DNA of 64,000 bases from the NCBI RefSeq assembly GCF_028473665.1, contig NZ_CP098774.1, positions 5,327,501-5,391,500 of the forward strand, written 5' to 3'. Position numbers and translations under genes: made by a program. Below, piece after piece: positions 47,053 to 55,880 of this stretch (its first letter is position 1; every line of letters starts with the position of its first letter). The notes beneath the pieces are model-generated. The model did not search any database. It was not told where the DNA came from and saw only the letters and a program-made list of their open reading frames with translations. This stretch comes from Sphingomonas sp. QA11. GTDB lineage: Bacteria > Pseudomonadota > Alphaproteobacteria > Sphingomonadales > Sphingomonadaceae.

Positions 47053-47068
47053 TTAGACTTAAGTCTAA
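47053..47068. promoter_or_regulatory. Perfect 16-base palindrome TTAGACTTAAGTCTAA
   Basis: The arms are TTAGACTT and AAGTCTAA with no centre. It lies 116 bases before the hydrolase ATG in a short A+T-rich patch and looks like a homodimer operator; the binding protein is not known. Confidence 0.45.
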
Positions 47069-47184
47069 TCGCGCAGGATTCCTGAGGACATGCCGATTGC
47101 CTGCTCGCGGGCGGTTCCCGCCAGCCTCGCAAACGCCTCCGGGGAGGGCGTGAAACTTCCGCCCGGAATGATCGTTCGACCGAA

Positions 47185-47976
47185 ATGACCGGAACCGAAT
47201 GCGACTGGCTTGCCGACCGCAAATCCCTTTCTGATTCCACCGTACATATGCTTCGCGAATGCTGGTTTCTCGCCCGGAGCCTCGTTCCGGCGGGCAGGGT
47301 GCTGCGGCGACGCTTCAACAACCGTGGTGGCGCGCGTATCCTGTTATTGCCTGGCCTGTTCGCCACCGATGCCGCGATGCGGCCGATGCGGATCGCACTG
47401 CGCTATGCGGGCTATCGCCCCTATCGCTGGGGCCAAGGGCGCAACCTGGGGGCTTCGGCCGACATGTTCGACCGGCTCGACCGGCGGCTCGATCAACTGC
47501 AGCGGCGGGACGATCGGCCTGTCATCCTGCTCGGCTGGAGCTTCGGCGGGTTGATGGCGCGCGAATATGCGAAGGTCGCGCCGCATCGCGTTCGCGCCGT
47601 CATCACGCTAGGCAGTCCCTTTTCGGGCGATCTCAGCGCAACCATGCTGGCGCGCGTCTATGAATGGATCGCCGGGCATCGGGTCGACGCGCCGCCGATC
47701 GAGTGTACCCTGTCCGAGAAGCCCCCGGTGCCGACGGTGGCGATCTGGTCGCGTTGCGACGGCGTGATTCCCGCCTCCGCCGCGCGGGGTGCGACGACGG
47801 AGGCGGATCACCGGATCGAGGTATCCTGCGCTCATCTCGCCTTTCCTTCGGATCGCGGTGCGCTTGCAGCGATACTTGACGCGATCGCACGCTGCTGCCC
47901 TGAAGAGGCGATGTCCGTACCGGCCCATCGGCCGGCCTTCGCGGGTGGCGATCTCGTCCGGGGTTTGGCGGCCTGA
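47185..47976 (+). CDS. Alpha/beta-hydrolase (lipase/PGAP1-like)
   Basis: The 263-residue product has an alpha/beta-hydrolase core: ILLLPGLFATDAAMRPMRIALRYAG, then RRDDRPVILLGWSFGGLMAREYAKVAP with the nucleophile serine in GWSFGG, ITLGSPFSGD, and a late WSRCDGVIPASAAR (acid residue) and VSCAHLAFPSD (histidine). It resembles triacylglycerol lipases of the GSPH-type that act on long acyl chains. The start at 47185 has only a weak ribosome-binding site; ATG at 47248 is an alternative that still keeps the core. Confidence 0.85.
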   Translation: MTGTECDWLADRKSLSDSTVHMLRECWFLARSLVPAGRVLRRRFNNRGGARILLLPGLFATDAAMRPMRIALRYAGYRPYRWGQGRNLGASADMFDRLDRRLDQLQRRDDRPVILLGWSFGGLMAREYAKVAPHRVRAVITLGSPFSGDLSATMLARVYEWIAGHRVDAPPIECTLSEKPPVPTVAIWSRCDGVIPASAARGATTEADHRIEVSCAHLAFPSDRGALAAILDAIARCCPEEAMSVPAHRPAFAGGDLVRGLAA

Positions 47977-48080
47977 TTTCGCGAACCATCCATGTTAAGG
48001 CGTCGTGTGACGGCAGCGCCTAGGACGAAACCCTGCAATCCCTTGCGCGCACGTCCGGCGCGACGAACGACGGAGCCGAA

Positions 48081-49574
48081 ATGACCGCGCCAAAAGACAA
48101 GGCAGCAACGGGCGTTGCAGGGCTCGACGACATCACGGCGGGCGGATTCACCCGCGGTCGTCTCTATCTCGTCGAGGGTAGCCCGGGCACGGGCAAGACG
48201 ACGATCGCCAGCCAGTTCCTGATGGCCGGTGCCGCTGCGGGCGAAAGCTGCCTGTACATTACCCTTTCCGAAACCGAGGAGGAACTGCGCGAAAGCGCCG
48301 GGTCCCATGGCTGGACGTTCGGCGACAATATCGAGGTGTTCGAGCTGGTGCCGCCTGAAAGCCTGCTCGACGAAGATCAGCAGCAGAGCCTGCTCTATTC
48401 CTCCGACCTTGAACTGGGCGAGACGACCAAGCGAATCTTCGAGGCGTTCGAGCGGGCGAAACCGGACAGAGTCGTACTCGACAGCCTGTCCGAAATCCGG
48501 CTGCTCGCGCAAAGCTCGTTGCGCTATCGCCGCCAGATCCTCGCGCTGAAACATTATTTCTCGCACCATGGCTCAACGGTGCTGATGCTCGATGACCTGA
48601 CCACGGAAATCCTCGACAAGACGGTCCACAGTGTCGCGCACGGGGTGATACGTCTCGAGGAATTGTCGCCCAATTATGGCGCCGAGCGCCGCCGCCTGCG
48701 CGTCGTGAAATATCGCGGCCAGCGCTTTCGCGGTGGCTATCATGATTTCGTGATCGCAACCGGCGGGGTGCGCGCCTTTCCCAGGCTGGTCTCGGCCGAA
48801 CACAAGGGCAGCTTCGCCCGCGATCTCGTGCCGACCAGGCAAAAGGCGCTGAACGCCTTGCTCGGCGGGGGGGTCGAGCGTGGATCAAGCACTCTCGTCA
48901 TTGGTCCCGCTGGTACCGGAAAATCATTGCTGACCCTGACTTTCGTCGCCGATGCGGTCGCGCGTGGCGAACATGCCGCGTTGTTCATCTTCGACGAGGA
49001 GATGGGCCTGCTCAAGGCGCGATCCAAGGCCCTCGGCATCGATCTGGCGGGGATGGTCGACAGCGGATCGCTGACGCTTGAGCAGGTCGATGCGGCTGAG
49101 CTGACGCCCGGTGAATTCTCCGAACGGGTGCGCAATTGCGTCGAGCGGCACGATGCACGGGTCGTCGTGATCGACAGCGTCAACGGCTATCAGGCGGCGA
49201 TGCCGGAAGAGCAGGCGCTGATCCTGCACATGCACGAACTGCTGCAATATCTGAACCGCCAGGGCGCGACGACCTTTCTCACCGTCGCGCAGCATGGGCT
49301 GGTCGGCGACATGAAGGCGCCGGTCGATGTCACCTATCTCGCCGACACCGTGATCCTGCTGCGCTATTTCGAGGCGGCCGGGCGGGTGCGCCGCGCGATC
49401 TCGATCGTGAAGAAGCGCACCGGTCCGCACGAGGATACGATCCGCGAATTCAGGATCGGCGGCGACGGTATCGCACTGGGCGAGCCGCTGACCCAGTTCC
49501 AGGGCGTGCTTCGCGGGGTTCCGTCGCTGATCGGACGGGCGGGTGCCGGGATCGACGAATTCGTCGCCGAATGA
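48081..49574 (+). CDS. KaiC-like double RecA-fold ATPase
   Basis: The 497-residue product has two KaiC ATPase domains. The first has Walker A GSPGTGKTT (residues 33-41) and ITLSETEEELRESA; the second has Walker A GPAGTGKS (about residues 274-281) and VVVIDSVNGYQAAM. The C-terminal part aligns with the KaiC autophosphorylation loop; by eye the S431/T432 pair corresponds to threonine and tyrosine here (VTYLADT). It precedes a hybrid histidine kinase by seven bases. No KaiA or KaiB gene is in the window. Such proteins are KaiC homologs of bacterial signalling rather than a proven clock. Confidence 0.92.
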   Translation: MTAPKDKAATGVAGLDDITAGGFTRGRLYLVEGSPGTGKTTIASQFLMAGAAAGESCLYITLSETEEELRESAGSHGWTFGDNIEVFELVPPESLLDEDQQQSLLYSSDLELGETTKRIFEAFERAKPDRVVLDSLSEIRLLAQSSLRYRRQILALKHYFSHHGSTVLMLDDLTTEILDKTVHSVAHGVIRLEELSPNYGAERRRLRVVKYRGQRFRGGYHDFVIATGGVRAFPRLVSAEHKGSFARDLVPTRQKALNALLGGGVERGSSTLVIGPAGTGKSLLTLTFVADAVARGEHAALFIFDEEMGLLKARSKALGIDLAGMVDSGSLTLEQVDAAELTPGEFSERVRNCVERHDARVVVIDSVNGYQAAMPEEQALILHMHELLQYLNRQGATTFLTVAQHGLVGDMKAPVDVTYLADTVILLRYFEAAGRVRRAISIVKKRTGPHEDTIREFRIGGDGIALGEPLTQFQGVLRGVPSLIGRAGAGIDEFVAE

Positions 49575-49581
49575 GGCATAC

Positions 49582-52290
49582 GTGAACCTAACCTCCGCCC
49601 GGCGCGCGATCATCCTCGCCCCGCATGGCCGCGATGCGATCATCGCGGCGGAGATGCTGCGCGAGGCGGGGATCGTCGCGTCCGTCGCGCGCGATCTTCC
49701 GGCGCTGGTGACGGAGCTTCGCGCCGGCGCGGGTTTCGCACTCGTCACTGAAGAGGCGTTGCGTGGTGCCGATCTCCATCCACTCGACGCCTTCCTGCGG
49801 GATCAGGAGGAATGGTCTGACTTTCCTTTCATCCTGCTCACTCAGCGCGGCGGCGGGCTGGAGAGGAATCCGGCGGCGGTGCGCCTGCTCGAGACGCTCG
49901 GCAACGTCACCTTCCTCGAACGCCCTTTCCACCCGACGACGCTGATCAGCCTCGCCAAGTCGGCGGTGCGGGGCCGGCTCAGGCAATATGAGGCGCGGTC
50001 CCGGCTGGCGGCGATCAACGCGAGCGAAGCGCAATTTCGCGCCTTCGCCCAGGCGATGGCCAACCACGTCTGGACCTCGCCGCCGGATGGCAGGCTCGAC
50101 TGGTTCAACCAGCGCACGCTTGACTATAGTGGCCTGGCGCCGGCGGCCCTGCTTGGGGAAGGCTGGGCAAGCATCGTGCATCCAGGCGATATTGCGGGCG
50201 CTGCTACCCTTTGGGCGGCATCGCTCGCTTCGGGTGTCGATTACGAAACCGAGTTTAGGATTCGTCGCGCTGACGGGGAATATCGGTGGCACCTCGTGCG
50301 CGCTCTGCCGATCCGTGGCGAGGGCGGTGCGATCCTGCGCTGGATCGGTACCAATACCGATATCCACGAACAGAAATTGTCCGAGGCGGAGAGCCTGCGC
50401 GATCGCGACCGGTTGTGGATGCTGTCGCAGGATCTGATGCTGGTCTGCGATTTCGACGGCATCATCACCGCGGTGAACCCTTCGGCAACACGACTGCTCG
50501 GCTGGAGCGAGGCAGAGATGGTCGGCCGCAACATTGTCGACTTCCTGCACGCCGACGATGTCGCGACCACGGCCATGCAGATTGCCACCCTGTCCGCCGG
50601 GGCGACGACGCTGGCGTTCGAGAATCGCTATGCCAGCAAGCAGGGCGGCTATCGCCTGCTCGACTGGACGGCTGTGCCGGATGCCGGGCGCATCCACGCG
50701 GTCGGTCGGGACATTACCAAAGAACGCAGCCTCGCGAGGGATCGGGAGCGGATCTGGAACCTCTCGCCCGTGGTGAAGCTGGTCCTGTCGACGTCGGGTG
50801 AGGTCCATGCGGTGAATCCGTCCTGGACCAAGGTTCTCGGCTGGAGTTTGGAGGAAACGGTCGGCCGCACGATCACCGATTTCGTCGCGCCAGAGGAATT
50901 ACCGAAAAGCAGGCTCGCCCTGGAGGAACTGTCGGGCGGTGCACCATTGCTTGAGGTCGAACGAATCTATCTGAAAAAAGATGGCGGCCGCTGTCGCCTG
51001 GCCTGGATCACCGTCGCCGATGGCGGCACGCTCTACAGTTTCGGGCGAGACGTGACCGCCGAGCGCGAAGCCGCGGCAGCGCTTGCCGACACCGAAGCGG
51101 CGCTGCGCCAGTCGCAGAAGATGGAGGCCGTGGGCCAGTTGACCGGCGGCATCGCGCACGACTTCAACAATCTGCTGCAGGGCATCACCGGCAGCCTCGA
51201 GATCGTCCAGCGACGATTGGATTCAGGGCGGCCAGAGGGGATCGAGCGTTTCATCGCCGGGGCTACCAGCGCCGCCAACCGCGCTGCCGCGCTTACTCAC
51301 CGGCTGCTTGCCTTCTCGCGCCGTCAACCGCTCGATCCCCGCCCGGTGGATGCCAATCCGCTGATCGCGTCGATGGAGGATCTGATGCGCCGCACGCTTG
51401 GCGAGCATATCGACCTCGACCTGATCCTGGCCGAGGATCTGTGGTTGACCTTATGCGACCACAACCAGCTCGAGAACGCGATCCTCAATCTCGTCATCAA
51501 CGCGCGCGACGCGATGCCCGACGGCGGCAGGCTGACGATTGAGACCTCCAACGCCGATTTCGACAAAGGGTACGCCGACCGGCATCGCGATCTGGAGCCG
51601 GACCAATATGTCTGTATCCGGGTGACCGATACCGGGGACGGGATGGACGCCGACACCATCGCCCGCGCCTTCGAGCCGTTCTTCACCACCAAGCCGCTTG
51701 GCCAGGGCACCGGCCTTGGCCTTTCGATGATCTACGGTTTTGCGCGCCAGTCGGAAGGTCATGCCGAGATCGAGAGCGAGCGCGGTGTCGGCACAAGCTT
51801 CAGCCTGTACCTGCCTCGCTACGCGGGGGTGGTCGAGACCGAGGAACCAGCGCCGGAGCTGACTCCCACGGCGCCGACCGACTTGGCCGAGGTGGTTCTG
51901 GTCGTCGAGGACGAACCGGTCGTGCGTGGGCTGATCGTCGAGGTGCTGACGGAGCTTGGCTATCGTGCGATCGAAGCGGGCGACGGGCCAGAGGGGCTTG
52001 AACGGCTGCGTGAGCGGGGCCGGATCGATCTCCTGATCACCGATATCGGGTTGCCGGGACTCAATGGCCGCCAGATCGCCGATGCGGGTCGGGAGCTTCG
52101 GCCTGGCCTCAAGGTGCTCTACATGACCGGCTATGCCGAGAATGCGGCGCTCGCGCCGGGGTTCCTCCAGCCCGGCACCGGGCTCATCACAAAGCCCTTT
52201 GCGATGGAGGCGCTGGCCATGCGGGTTCGCTCGATCATCGAAGCGCCGGTCGGGGCTTCGACCCACACTCCGGCACACGCGATGCCGTAA
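49582..52290 (+). CDS. Hybrid PAS histidine kinase with receiver domain
   Basis: The product (about 902 residues) has a receiver-like N-terminal domain without the phosphoacceptor aspartate (RRAIILAPHGRDAIIAAEML), then three PAS domains (about residues 160-500), a HisKA domain with histidine in LTGGIAHDFNNLLQ, a HATPase domain (NAILNLVINARDAM, GTGLGLSMIYGFARQ) and a C-terminal receiver with LLITDIGLPGLNG (phosphoacceptor aspartate). The GTG at 49582, seven bases after the KaiC-like stop, is preferred; an ATG at 49543 is also in frame and would overlap that gene. The pair probably forms one signalling module. Confidence 0.9.
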   Translation: MNLTSARRAIILAPHGRDAIIAAEMLREAGIVASVARDLPALVTELRAGAGFALVTEEALRGADLHPLDAFLRDQEEWSDFPFILLTQRGGGLERNPAAVRLLETLGNVTFLERPFHPTTLISLAKSAVRGRLRQYEARSRLAAINASEAQFRAFAQAMANHVWTSPPDGRLDWFNQRTLDYSGLAPAALLGEGWASIVHPGDIAGAATLWAASLASGVDYETEFRIRRADGEYRWHLVRALPIRGEGGAILRWIGTNTDIHEQKLSEAESLRDRDRLWMLSQDLMLVCDFDGIITAVNPSATRLLGWSEAEMVGRNIVDFLHADDVATTAMQIATLSAGATTLAFENRYASKQGGYRLLDWTAVPDAGRIHAVGRDITKERSLARDRERIWNLSPVVKLVLSTSGEVHAVNPSWTKVLGWSLEETVGRTITDFVAPEELPKSRLALEELSGGAPLLEVERIYLKKDGGRCRLAWITVADGGTLYSFGRDVTAEREAAAALADTEAALRQSQKMEAVGQLTGGIAHDFNNLLQGITGSLEIVQRRLDSGRPEGIERFIAGATSAANRAAALTHRLLAFSRRQPLDPRPVDANPLIASMEDLMRRTLGEHIDLDLILAEDLWLTLCDHNQLENAILNLVINARDAMPDGGRLTIETSNADFDKGYADRHRDLEPDQYVCIRVTDTGDGMDADTIARAFEPFFTTKPLGQGTGLGLSMIYGFARQSEGHAEIESERGVGTSFSLYLPRYAGVVETEEPAPELTPTAPTDLAEVVLVVEDEPVVRGLIVEVLTELGYRAIEAGDGPEGLERLRERGRIDLLITDIGLPGLNGRQIADAGRELRPGLKVLYMTGYAENAALAPGFLQPGTGLITKPFAMEALAMRVRSIIEAPVGASTHTPAHAMP

Positions 52291-52364
52291 CCCAGTTATT
52301 GTGGAACCCGGTCGGGGCCCTTGCGAAGGGGACGACCATCAACGCATCCTGCGGAACCGGTTGC

Positions 52365-52404
52365 GCCCGCTGGCCTGCCGCTCGATGCCGTCAGGCCAGC
52401 GGGC
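52365..52404. terminator. Strong hairpin between convergent genes
   Basis: GCCCGCTGGCCTG at 52365-52377 pairs perfectly with CAGGCCAGCGGGC at 52392-52404, loop of 14 bases. It covers the lipoprotein stop codon (52391-52393) and lies 75 bases after the hybrid kinase stop, so it probably ends both transcripts. No T-run is present. Confidence 0.6.
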
Positions 52405-52912
52405 ACATCCCCGCGCGCATGACGGGCGTGCCGTTGGTGAACCAGCGGCTTGAATCCTGCATCGTCGCGGTGTCATGATAACAGGCCTCGCCCGTGCCGG
52501 TCGCCGGATCGAACCGGAACGTCCAGTTGAGCCCGCTGCAATCCCGTGCGTTGCAGCCGGCCGCGACGACCTTGTCGTCCTGCGCGAAGATCGGCTTTTC
52601 CGGCTCTCTGGTTTCGCTGAAATGGGCCCGGATCGCGTTGTCGCGCACTGCCTCCGCCAGCGCCTTCGATACATCGGTGCGATCGAAGAACAGCACGCCG
52701 CCGACCGGATCGTTAGGGAACTTGCCGATATAGGCGATGGCCGGTGTCTGCGGCGTCTGCCCCGGCAACGGAGTCGCGGCGACTTCGCGCGGCGGTACGA
52801 AAGTGGTGGCATTGACCGGCTCGGGGCCCTGACCGGGCCCGTTGCCGCATCCCCCGAGCAGCAGGAGCGCGACGAGGATCGGAGAAGTCCGAATAGGGAA
52901 AGGGATGGTCAT
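52391..52912 (-). CDS. Small lipoprotein of unknown function
   Basis: The 173-residue product has a lipoprotein signal (ILVALLLLGGC, cysteine near residue 22), a proline-rich linker (GPGQGPEPVNATTFVPP) and a globular part with four further cysteines (AAGCNARDCSGLNW, GEACYHDT, GMCPLA), which could form disulfides in the periplasm. The family is not recognised. The ATG at 52912 is decided by the lipobox position; the frame is open for 60 more codons upstream without coding character. It lies between the hybrid kinase and the phage remnant. Confidence 0.7.
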   Translation of the reverse strand: MTIPFPIRTSPILVALLLLGGCGNGPGQGPEPVNATTFVPPREVAATPLPGQTPQTPAIAYIGKFPNDPVGGVLFFDRTDVSKALAEAVRDNAIRAHFSETREPEKPIFAQDDKVVAAGCNARDCSGLNWTFRFDPATGTGEACYHDTATMQDSSRWFTNGTPVMRAGMCPLA

Positions 52913-53016
52913 GATCCACCAACGCACCGATCGGCCCGGCGGGCCCGTCCGATCGGAATCGACCGGACGGGGTATTTGAGTATCGTGGGGGCGCTGAGGG
53001 TCGCCCCGCGATACTC

Positions 53017-53196
53017 TTATGGCGTCTTGTCCGCCTGGTTCTCGCGTTCGGCCGCGATGGCCGCCTTCTCCGCCGCGCCGATCGGCTCCCATTCCGCCCC
53101 GCGTGGCTCGGTGGTGGTGAAGGGCTGGCCGGGGCGGTAGAGGACGCCGCCGGTATAGACGTCGTGGGGCGCGGTGTAAGTCCTGGGCTGCTTCAT
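53017..53196 (-). CDS. Small phage-region protein
   Basis: The 59-residue product (PRTYTAPHDVYTGGVLYRPG, then charged helix to the end) follows the cement-protein gene by 20 bases on the same strand. Its context in the head-gene cluster and the GG-rich, phage-like N-terminus suggest a small virion or assembly protein. No named family. Confidence 0.6.
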   Translation of the reverse strand: MKQPRTYTAPHDVYTGGVLYRPGQPFTTTEPRGAEWEPIGAAEKAAIAAERENQADKTP

Positions 53197-53216
53197 GGTG
53201 CTGCTTCCCTTCGCGC

Positions 53217-53651
53217 TCACGGGTTGGTCTGGTTGCCCGCGGTCACGCCGGCGGTGATCTTGCCCAGCGTGGGCGCGGTGCCGGCGACGGTGTATTTCAA
53301 CCGCAGATAGTGTTCGTCGGTGCCGACCGGCAGCTCGTCGGGCAGCAACAGCTTCGCGCCTACGGCCAGGTCGGCCAGCGCGTAGGTGGGCGAACTCCAC
53401 ACCGTCTTCGGCGAAGAGAAGCCGGCATTGTCGTCGGTCTCGATGCCGATGGTCAGCGAGGTCAGGTTGTTGAAGCTCTCGACCACGCTCGCGCGGATCG
53501 CGATCTCGCGGCCTTTTCCGACATCGCGGGTGAGGGCGGCGGCACCGCCGAACACGGTACCGGTCGTACCGAGATCGATGATATTGGTCGAAGCCGCCGT
53601 GGCGGTGACCGCCTGGGCGTTCGAGAACAGGGTGGTTGCGTCGAAGATCAT
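53217..53651 (-). CDS. Phage capsid cement protein (Bbp16-like)
   Basis: The 144-residue product starts MIFDATTLFSNAQAVTATAAS and looks beta-rich (IAIRASVVESFNNLTSLTIGIET). It matches the Bbp16 capsid cement family of the Bordetella phage BPP-1 type, which decorates and stabilises the head. It lies directly after the major capsid gene. The assignment rests on pattern and position. Confidence 0.7.
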   Translation of the reverse strand: MIFDATTLFSNAQAVTATAASTNIIDLGTTGTVFGGAAALTRDVGKGREIAIRASVVESFNNLTSLTIGIETDDNAGFSSPKTVWSSPTYALADLAVGAKLLLPDELPVGTDEHYLRLKYTVAGTAPTLGKITAGVTAGNQTNP

Positions 53652-53690
53652 GTCTTTTTCCTTTTTGCCTCTTCCCTCTCCGGCCTTCCC

Positions 53691-53781
53691 CGGCGCAGGC
53701 CGGGGTCCAGTTGGGGACGGGAATCGATTGGCGCTGCGTGAGGTTATTTCAGTCTTCTCGACTGGACCCCGGCCTGCGCCG
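53691..53781. repeat. Dispersed inverted repeat (REP/BIME-like)
   Basis: A 21-base arm at 53691-53711 (CGGCGCAGGCCGGGGTCCAG and one more base) pairs perfectly with 53761-53781 across a 49-base loop, in the gap between the cement and capsid genes. Repeats of this GC-rich form are commonly scattered in sphingomonad genomes. Confidence 0.7.
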
Positions 53782-53799
53782 AGGAGGAAGAGGAAGGTT

Positions 53800-54822
53800 T
53801 TACGAAACCACGCTCTCCGCGTTGATCAGCGCATCGGTCTCGCGGATCGGCATGCCGCGATACGACAGCACCTCCTCGCCCTGCAGCTCCATCGGCTTCA
53901 GCATCAGCGCGCCATTGGCCGAGTTGGTGCCGAGCGCGTCGAGTGCCTGCAGCATGTCTCGGTTCATGTAGATGACCGTGCGGCCCTGTGCCGCGACGTT
54001 CGCCGCCATCTTGGTCGCACGACGCCCCTGCAGCTTGTAACAGGCCTGGCGCATGAAGCCGTAGAGATCGACGGTGCCCGCAAGCACGTTCGACACGTCG
54101 ATATTCGCGATCCGCGCATTATAGCGCCAGTCGCGTACCGCCACGCCGATATGCTGGCGGAACAGTTCCTCCTTCACATAATAGATATTGCCGCTGCCGT
54201 CGGTGGTGCGCTGCTCGCCCTTGTCCTCGCGCGTGACGCCGGCCTTGGTGCCCTTGGGGTGGATCAGGGTCGTGTAATCGTCGCCCCAGGTGACGAACCA
54301 GATCGAGGTATTGTCCGACTGGACCCCACCGGCATTGACGATCTGGTTGCCCGCGCCGCCACCGCCAAGCGAGGAATAGCGCGCGGCCAGGCCCTTGAAC
54401 TTCTCCGGCGTGGTCGTCGTGTTGTGGTAGAAGAAACCGCGCGACACCTCCTGTGCCATCGCTTCCAGATAGGCGCGGCCTTCCGACAGGCGCACGCCGC
54501 CGGGATTGTCGGAGATTTCGAGCAGCCGGGTATCGACGGTCGACAGACCCTCGACGAAGCCGGTCGTGTCGTCGACCTGCTGGGTAGTCGACTTGGACTG
54601 CGGGATGCCCTGGTAGAGCCGGCCCCACGCGACATCGGGCAGGCCGGTGCGGATGGTATGACGGTGGACGGTGCCCATGTTGCAGGGCGCGGTCACCGCG
54701 TCCTCCATGATCGGGTTGAGCTGCCGCAGAACCTCGACCACTTCGCCGAGCTGGCCGTCGGCGCCGCCGGCGCCCTTGTAGAGATCGATGAGATTGAGGA
54801 ACGAATTGCCGATGGTTGCCAT
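53800..54822 (-). CDS. Phage major capsid protein (Bbp17/N4-gp56-like)
   Basis: The 340-residue product has the layout of BPP-1-type podovirus capsid proteins: an N-terminal ATIGNSFLNLIDLYKG, then EVLRQLNPIMEDAVTAPCNMGTV, RTGLPDVAWGRLYQG, DWRYNARIANIDVSNV and the C-terminal YRGMPIRETDALI, which fits the ordinary end of such proteins. It would form the icosahedral shell. It lies between the scaffold and cement genes, in standard order. Confidence 0.82.
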   Translation of the reverse strand: MATIGNSFLNLIDLYKGAGGADGQLGEVVEVLRQLNPIMEDAVTAPCNMGTVHRHTIRTGLPDVAWGRLYQGIPQSKSTTQQVDDTTGFVEGLSTVDTRLLEISDNPGGVRLSEGRAYLEAMAQEVSRGFFYHNTTTTPEKFKGLAARYSSLGGGGAGNQIVNAGGVQSDNTSIWFVTWGDDYTTLIHPKGTKAGVTREDKGEQRTTDGSGNIYYVKEELFRQHIGVAVRDWRYNARIANIDVSNVLAGTVDLYGFMRQACYKLQGRRATKMAANVAAQGRTVIYMNRDMLQALDALGTNSANGALMLKPMELQGEEVLSYRGMPIRETDALINAESVVS

Positions 54823-54825
54823 GTC

Positions 54826-55500
54826 TTACCCTCCTTTGGGTGTGTCTTCGGGGTAGAGCGTCTCCGCCCTGTCTCGCTTCGAATGGTGGATGCCCGACGA
54901 GCGTTCGAAGCCGTCCTCGCCGATCGCCTTGCCGACCCGCTGGAACGCGCGGATCATTTCGGGGTGGTTGCCCAGCCCGCTCTCGTCGAGCAGCGTACGG
55001 AACGCGCTGCCCTTGCCGAAGCCGAGGGCGTCGAGCGCCTTGGCCGCGGTGCCGATGGTGGACGTCCAGTGTTGGCCACCGATCTCCGGATCGTTGCGCG
55101 CGCTGTCGAGCCACGCCTTGCGCTCGGTCTGGACCTGGCCGAGCATCTGACGGTTGTGGCGATCGAGAACGCCTTGGGCGAACTGGCCCGCCACCGGCAT
55201 CAGCTTGTTGGCCTGCTCGTTGGAAAGGCCGAGCTCGCGGAAGACCGGGGTAGCCAGCTCGATCGCGACGGGATCGAGGGTCAGGCCCTCGGGCGCGGTG
55301 AGCTGATACTGGGCGGGGGCCCCGGTATCGGTGTCGGGCGCGTCGCCTCCATCGTCTTCCGGCAACTCCTCCCCGTCATCGGCCCCGCCATCGGCGACTT
55401 CATCGCCAAGCGCGGAAGGTTCGAAATCGTCGAAGCCGTCATCCGCCTCAGGCGGCATCGTCTCCGAGTTCTGCATAAGTGTTTCGTCGTTCAAGGACAT
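54826..55500 (-). CDS. Phage scaffold-like protein
   Basis: The 224-residue product has a strongly acidic N-terminal half (EVADGGADDGEELPEDDGG) and a helical C-terminal half (LATPVFRELGLSNEQANKLMPVAGQ, RHNRQMLGQVQTERKAW, FRTLLDESGLGNHPEMIRAF). This is the form of a podovirus scaffold protein. It precedes the capsid gene by three bases. The start is uncertain: ATG codons at 55500, 55476 and 55458 are in frame and the first overlaps the preceding gene. Confidence 0.68.
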   Translation of the reverse strand: MSLNDETLMQNSETMPPEADDGFDDFEPSALGDEVADGGADDGEELPEDDGGDAPDTDTGAPAQYQLTAPEGLTLDPVAIELATPVFRELGLSNEQANKLMPVAGQFAQGVLDRHNRQMLGQVQTERKAWLDSARNDPEIGGQHWTSTIGTAAKALDALGFGKGSAFRTLLDESGLGNHPEMIRAFQRVGKAIGEDGFERSSGIHHSKRDRAETLYPEDTPKGG

Positions 55501-55768
55501 TCTCCTTGCGCCCCGAATGCGCCAGTTCGTGCAAGGTTTGAATCAAGGTCGCGGCGGGGATTCCGCCGGGCAGCGCGACCGGTTGCGCCGCATCGAAATC
55601 GCGCAGGATCTCGAGCGCGAGCGAGCGCCGGCCTTCGAGATAGAGGTGGCGCCCATCGGCGATATTGGCGGCGGTCTCGAACACCCCGGCACTCTGCACG
55701 AGCGACAGGAGGAAGCGGCGAAACGGCGCGCTTTCCAGCAGGGTGAGCTTGTCGGTCTTCTCGATCAT
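55448..55768 (-). CDS. Bbp19-like phage protein
   Basis: The 106-residue product is helical: LESAPFRRFLLSLVQSAGVFETA, then YLEGRRSLALEILRDFDAAQP, and fits the Bbp19 family, a small protein encoded between portal and scaffold in BPP-1-type phages. The role in virion assembly is unknown. It overlaps the scaffold gene at its end. Confidence 0.7.
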   Translation of the reverse strand: MIEKTDKLTLLESAPFRRFLLSLVQSAGVFETAANIADGRHLYLEGRRSLALEILRDFDAAQPVALPGGIPAATLIQTLHELAHSGRKENVLERRNTYAELGDDAA

Positions 55769-55786
55769 GGGGTGCTCGCCGAAACG

Positions 55787-55813
55787 CCCTCTCCCCTTTT
55801 TTGGGGGAGAGGG
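55787..55813. repeat. Hairpin CCCTCTCCCC-T6-GGGGGAGAGGG
   Basis: Arms of ten or eleven bases around six T bases form a strong stem. It begins a 220-base gap between the portal and Bbp19-like genes and is followed by an A+G-rich stretch (GGAAGGGGCCCGCGCCGAAGG) also typical of dispersed repeats. It may act as terminator on the minus strand or be a mobile repeat. Confidence 0.5.
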
Positions 55814-55880
55814 AAGGGGCCCGCGCCGAAGGCGTGGGAAGGGTGAGGGGGAGTGAGGTTCGAGACCTTCAACTCCCGAC

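Larger units (their letters stand above)
46831..47184. other. Intergenic region without a convincing gene
   Basis: These 354 bases contain the EcfG-type promoter of the small membrane protein (46858-46882), a 16-base perfect palindrome at 47053-47068 and no frame with coding character. A 60-codon minus-strand frame at 47065-47247 overlaps the hydrolase start and looks like chance. Confidence 0.4.

Noticed and set aside
47065..47247. 60-codon minus-strand frame before the hydrolase
   Set aside because: Overlaps the hydrolase start and the palindrome, no ribosome-binding site, no conserved pattern.
52301..52325. GGAAC followed by CGAA downstream of the hybrid kinase
   Set aside because: The -10 part is not CGTT and the element points to no gene start, so it is not an EcfG promoter.
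52913..53092. Upstream extension of the lipoprotein frame
   Set aside because: The added residues are charged and would bury the lipoprotein signal; the ATG at 52912 is better.
53386..55746. 786-codon plus-strand frame across the phage head genes
   Set aside because: It passes through several coding genes and an inverted repeat; antisense shadow.
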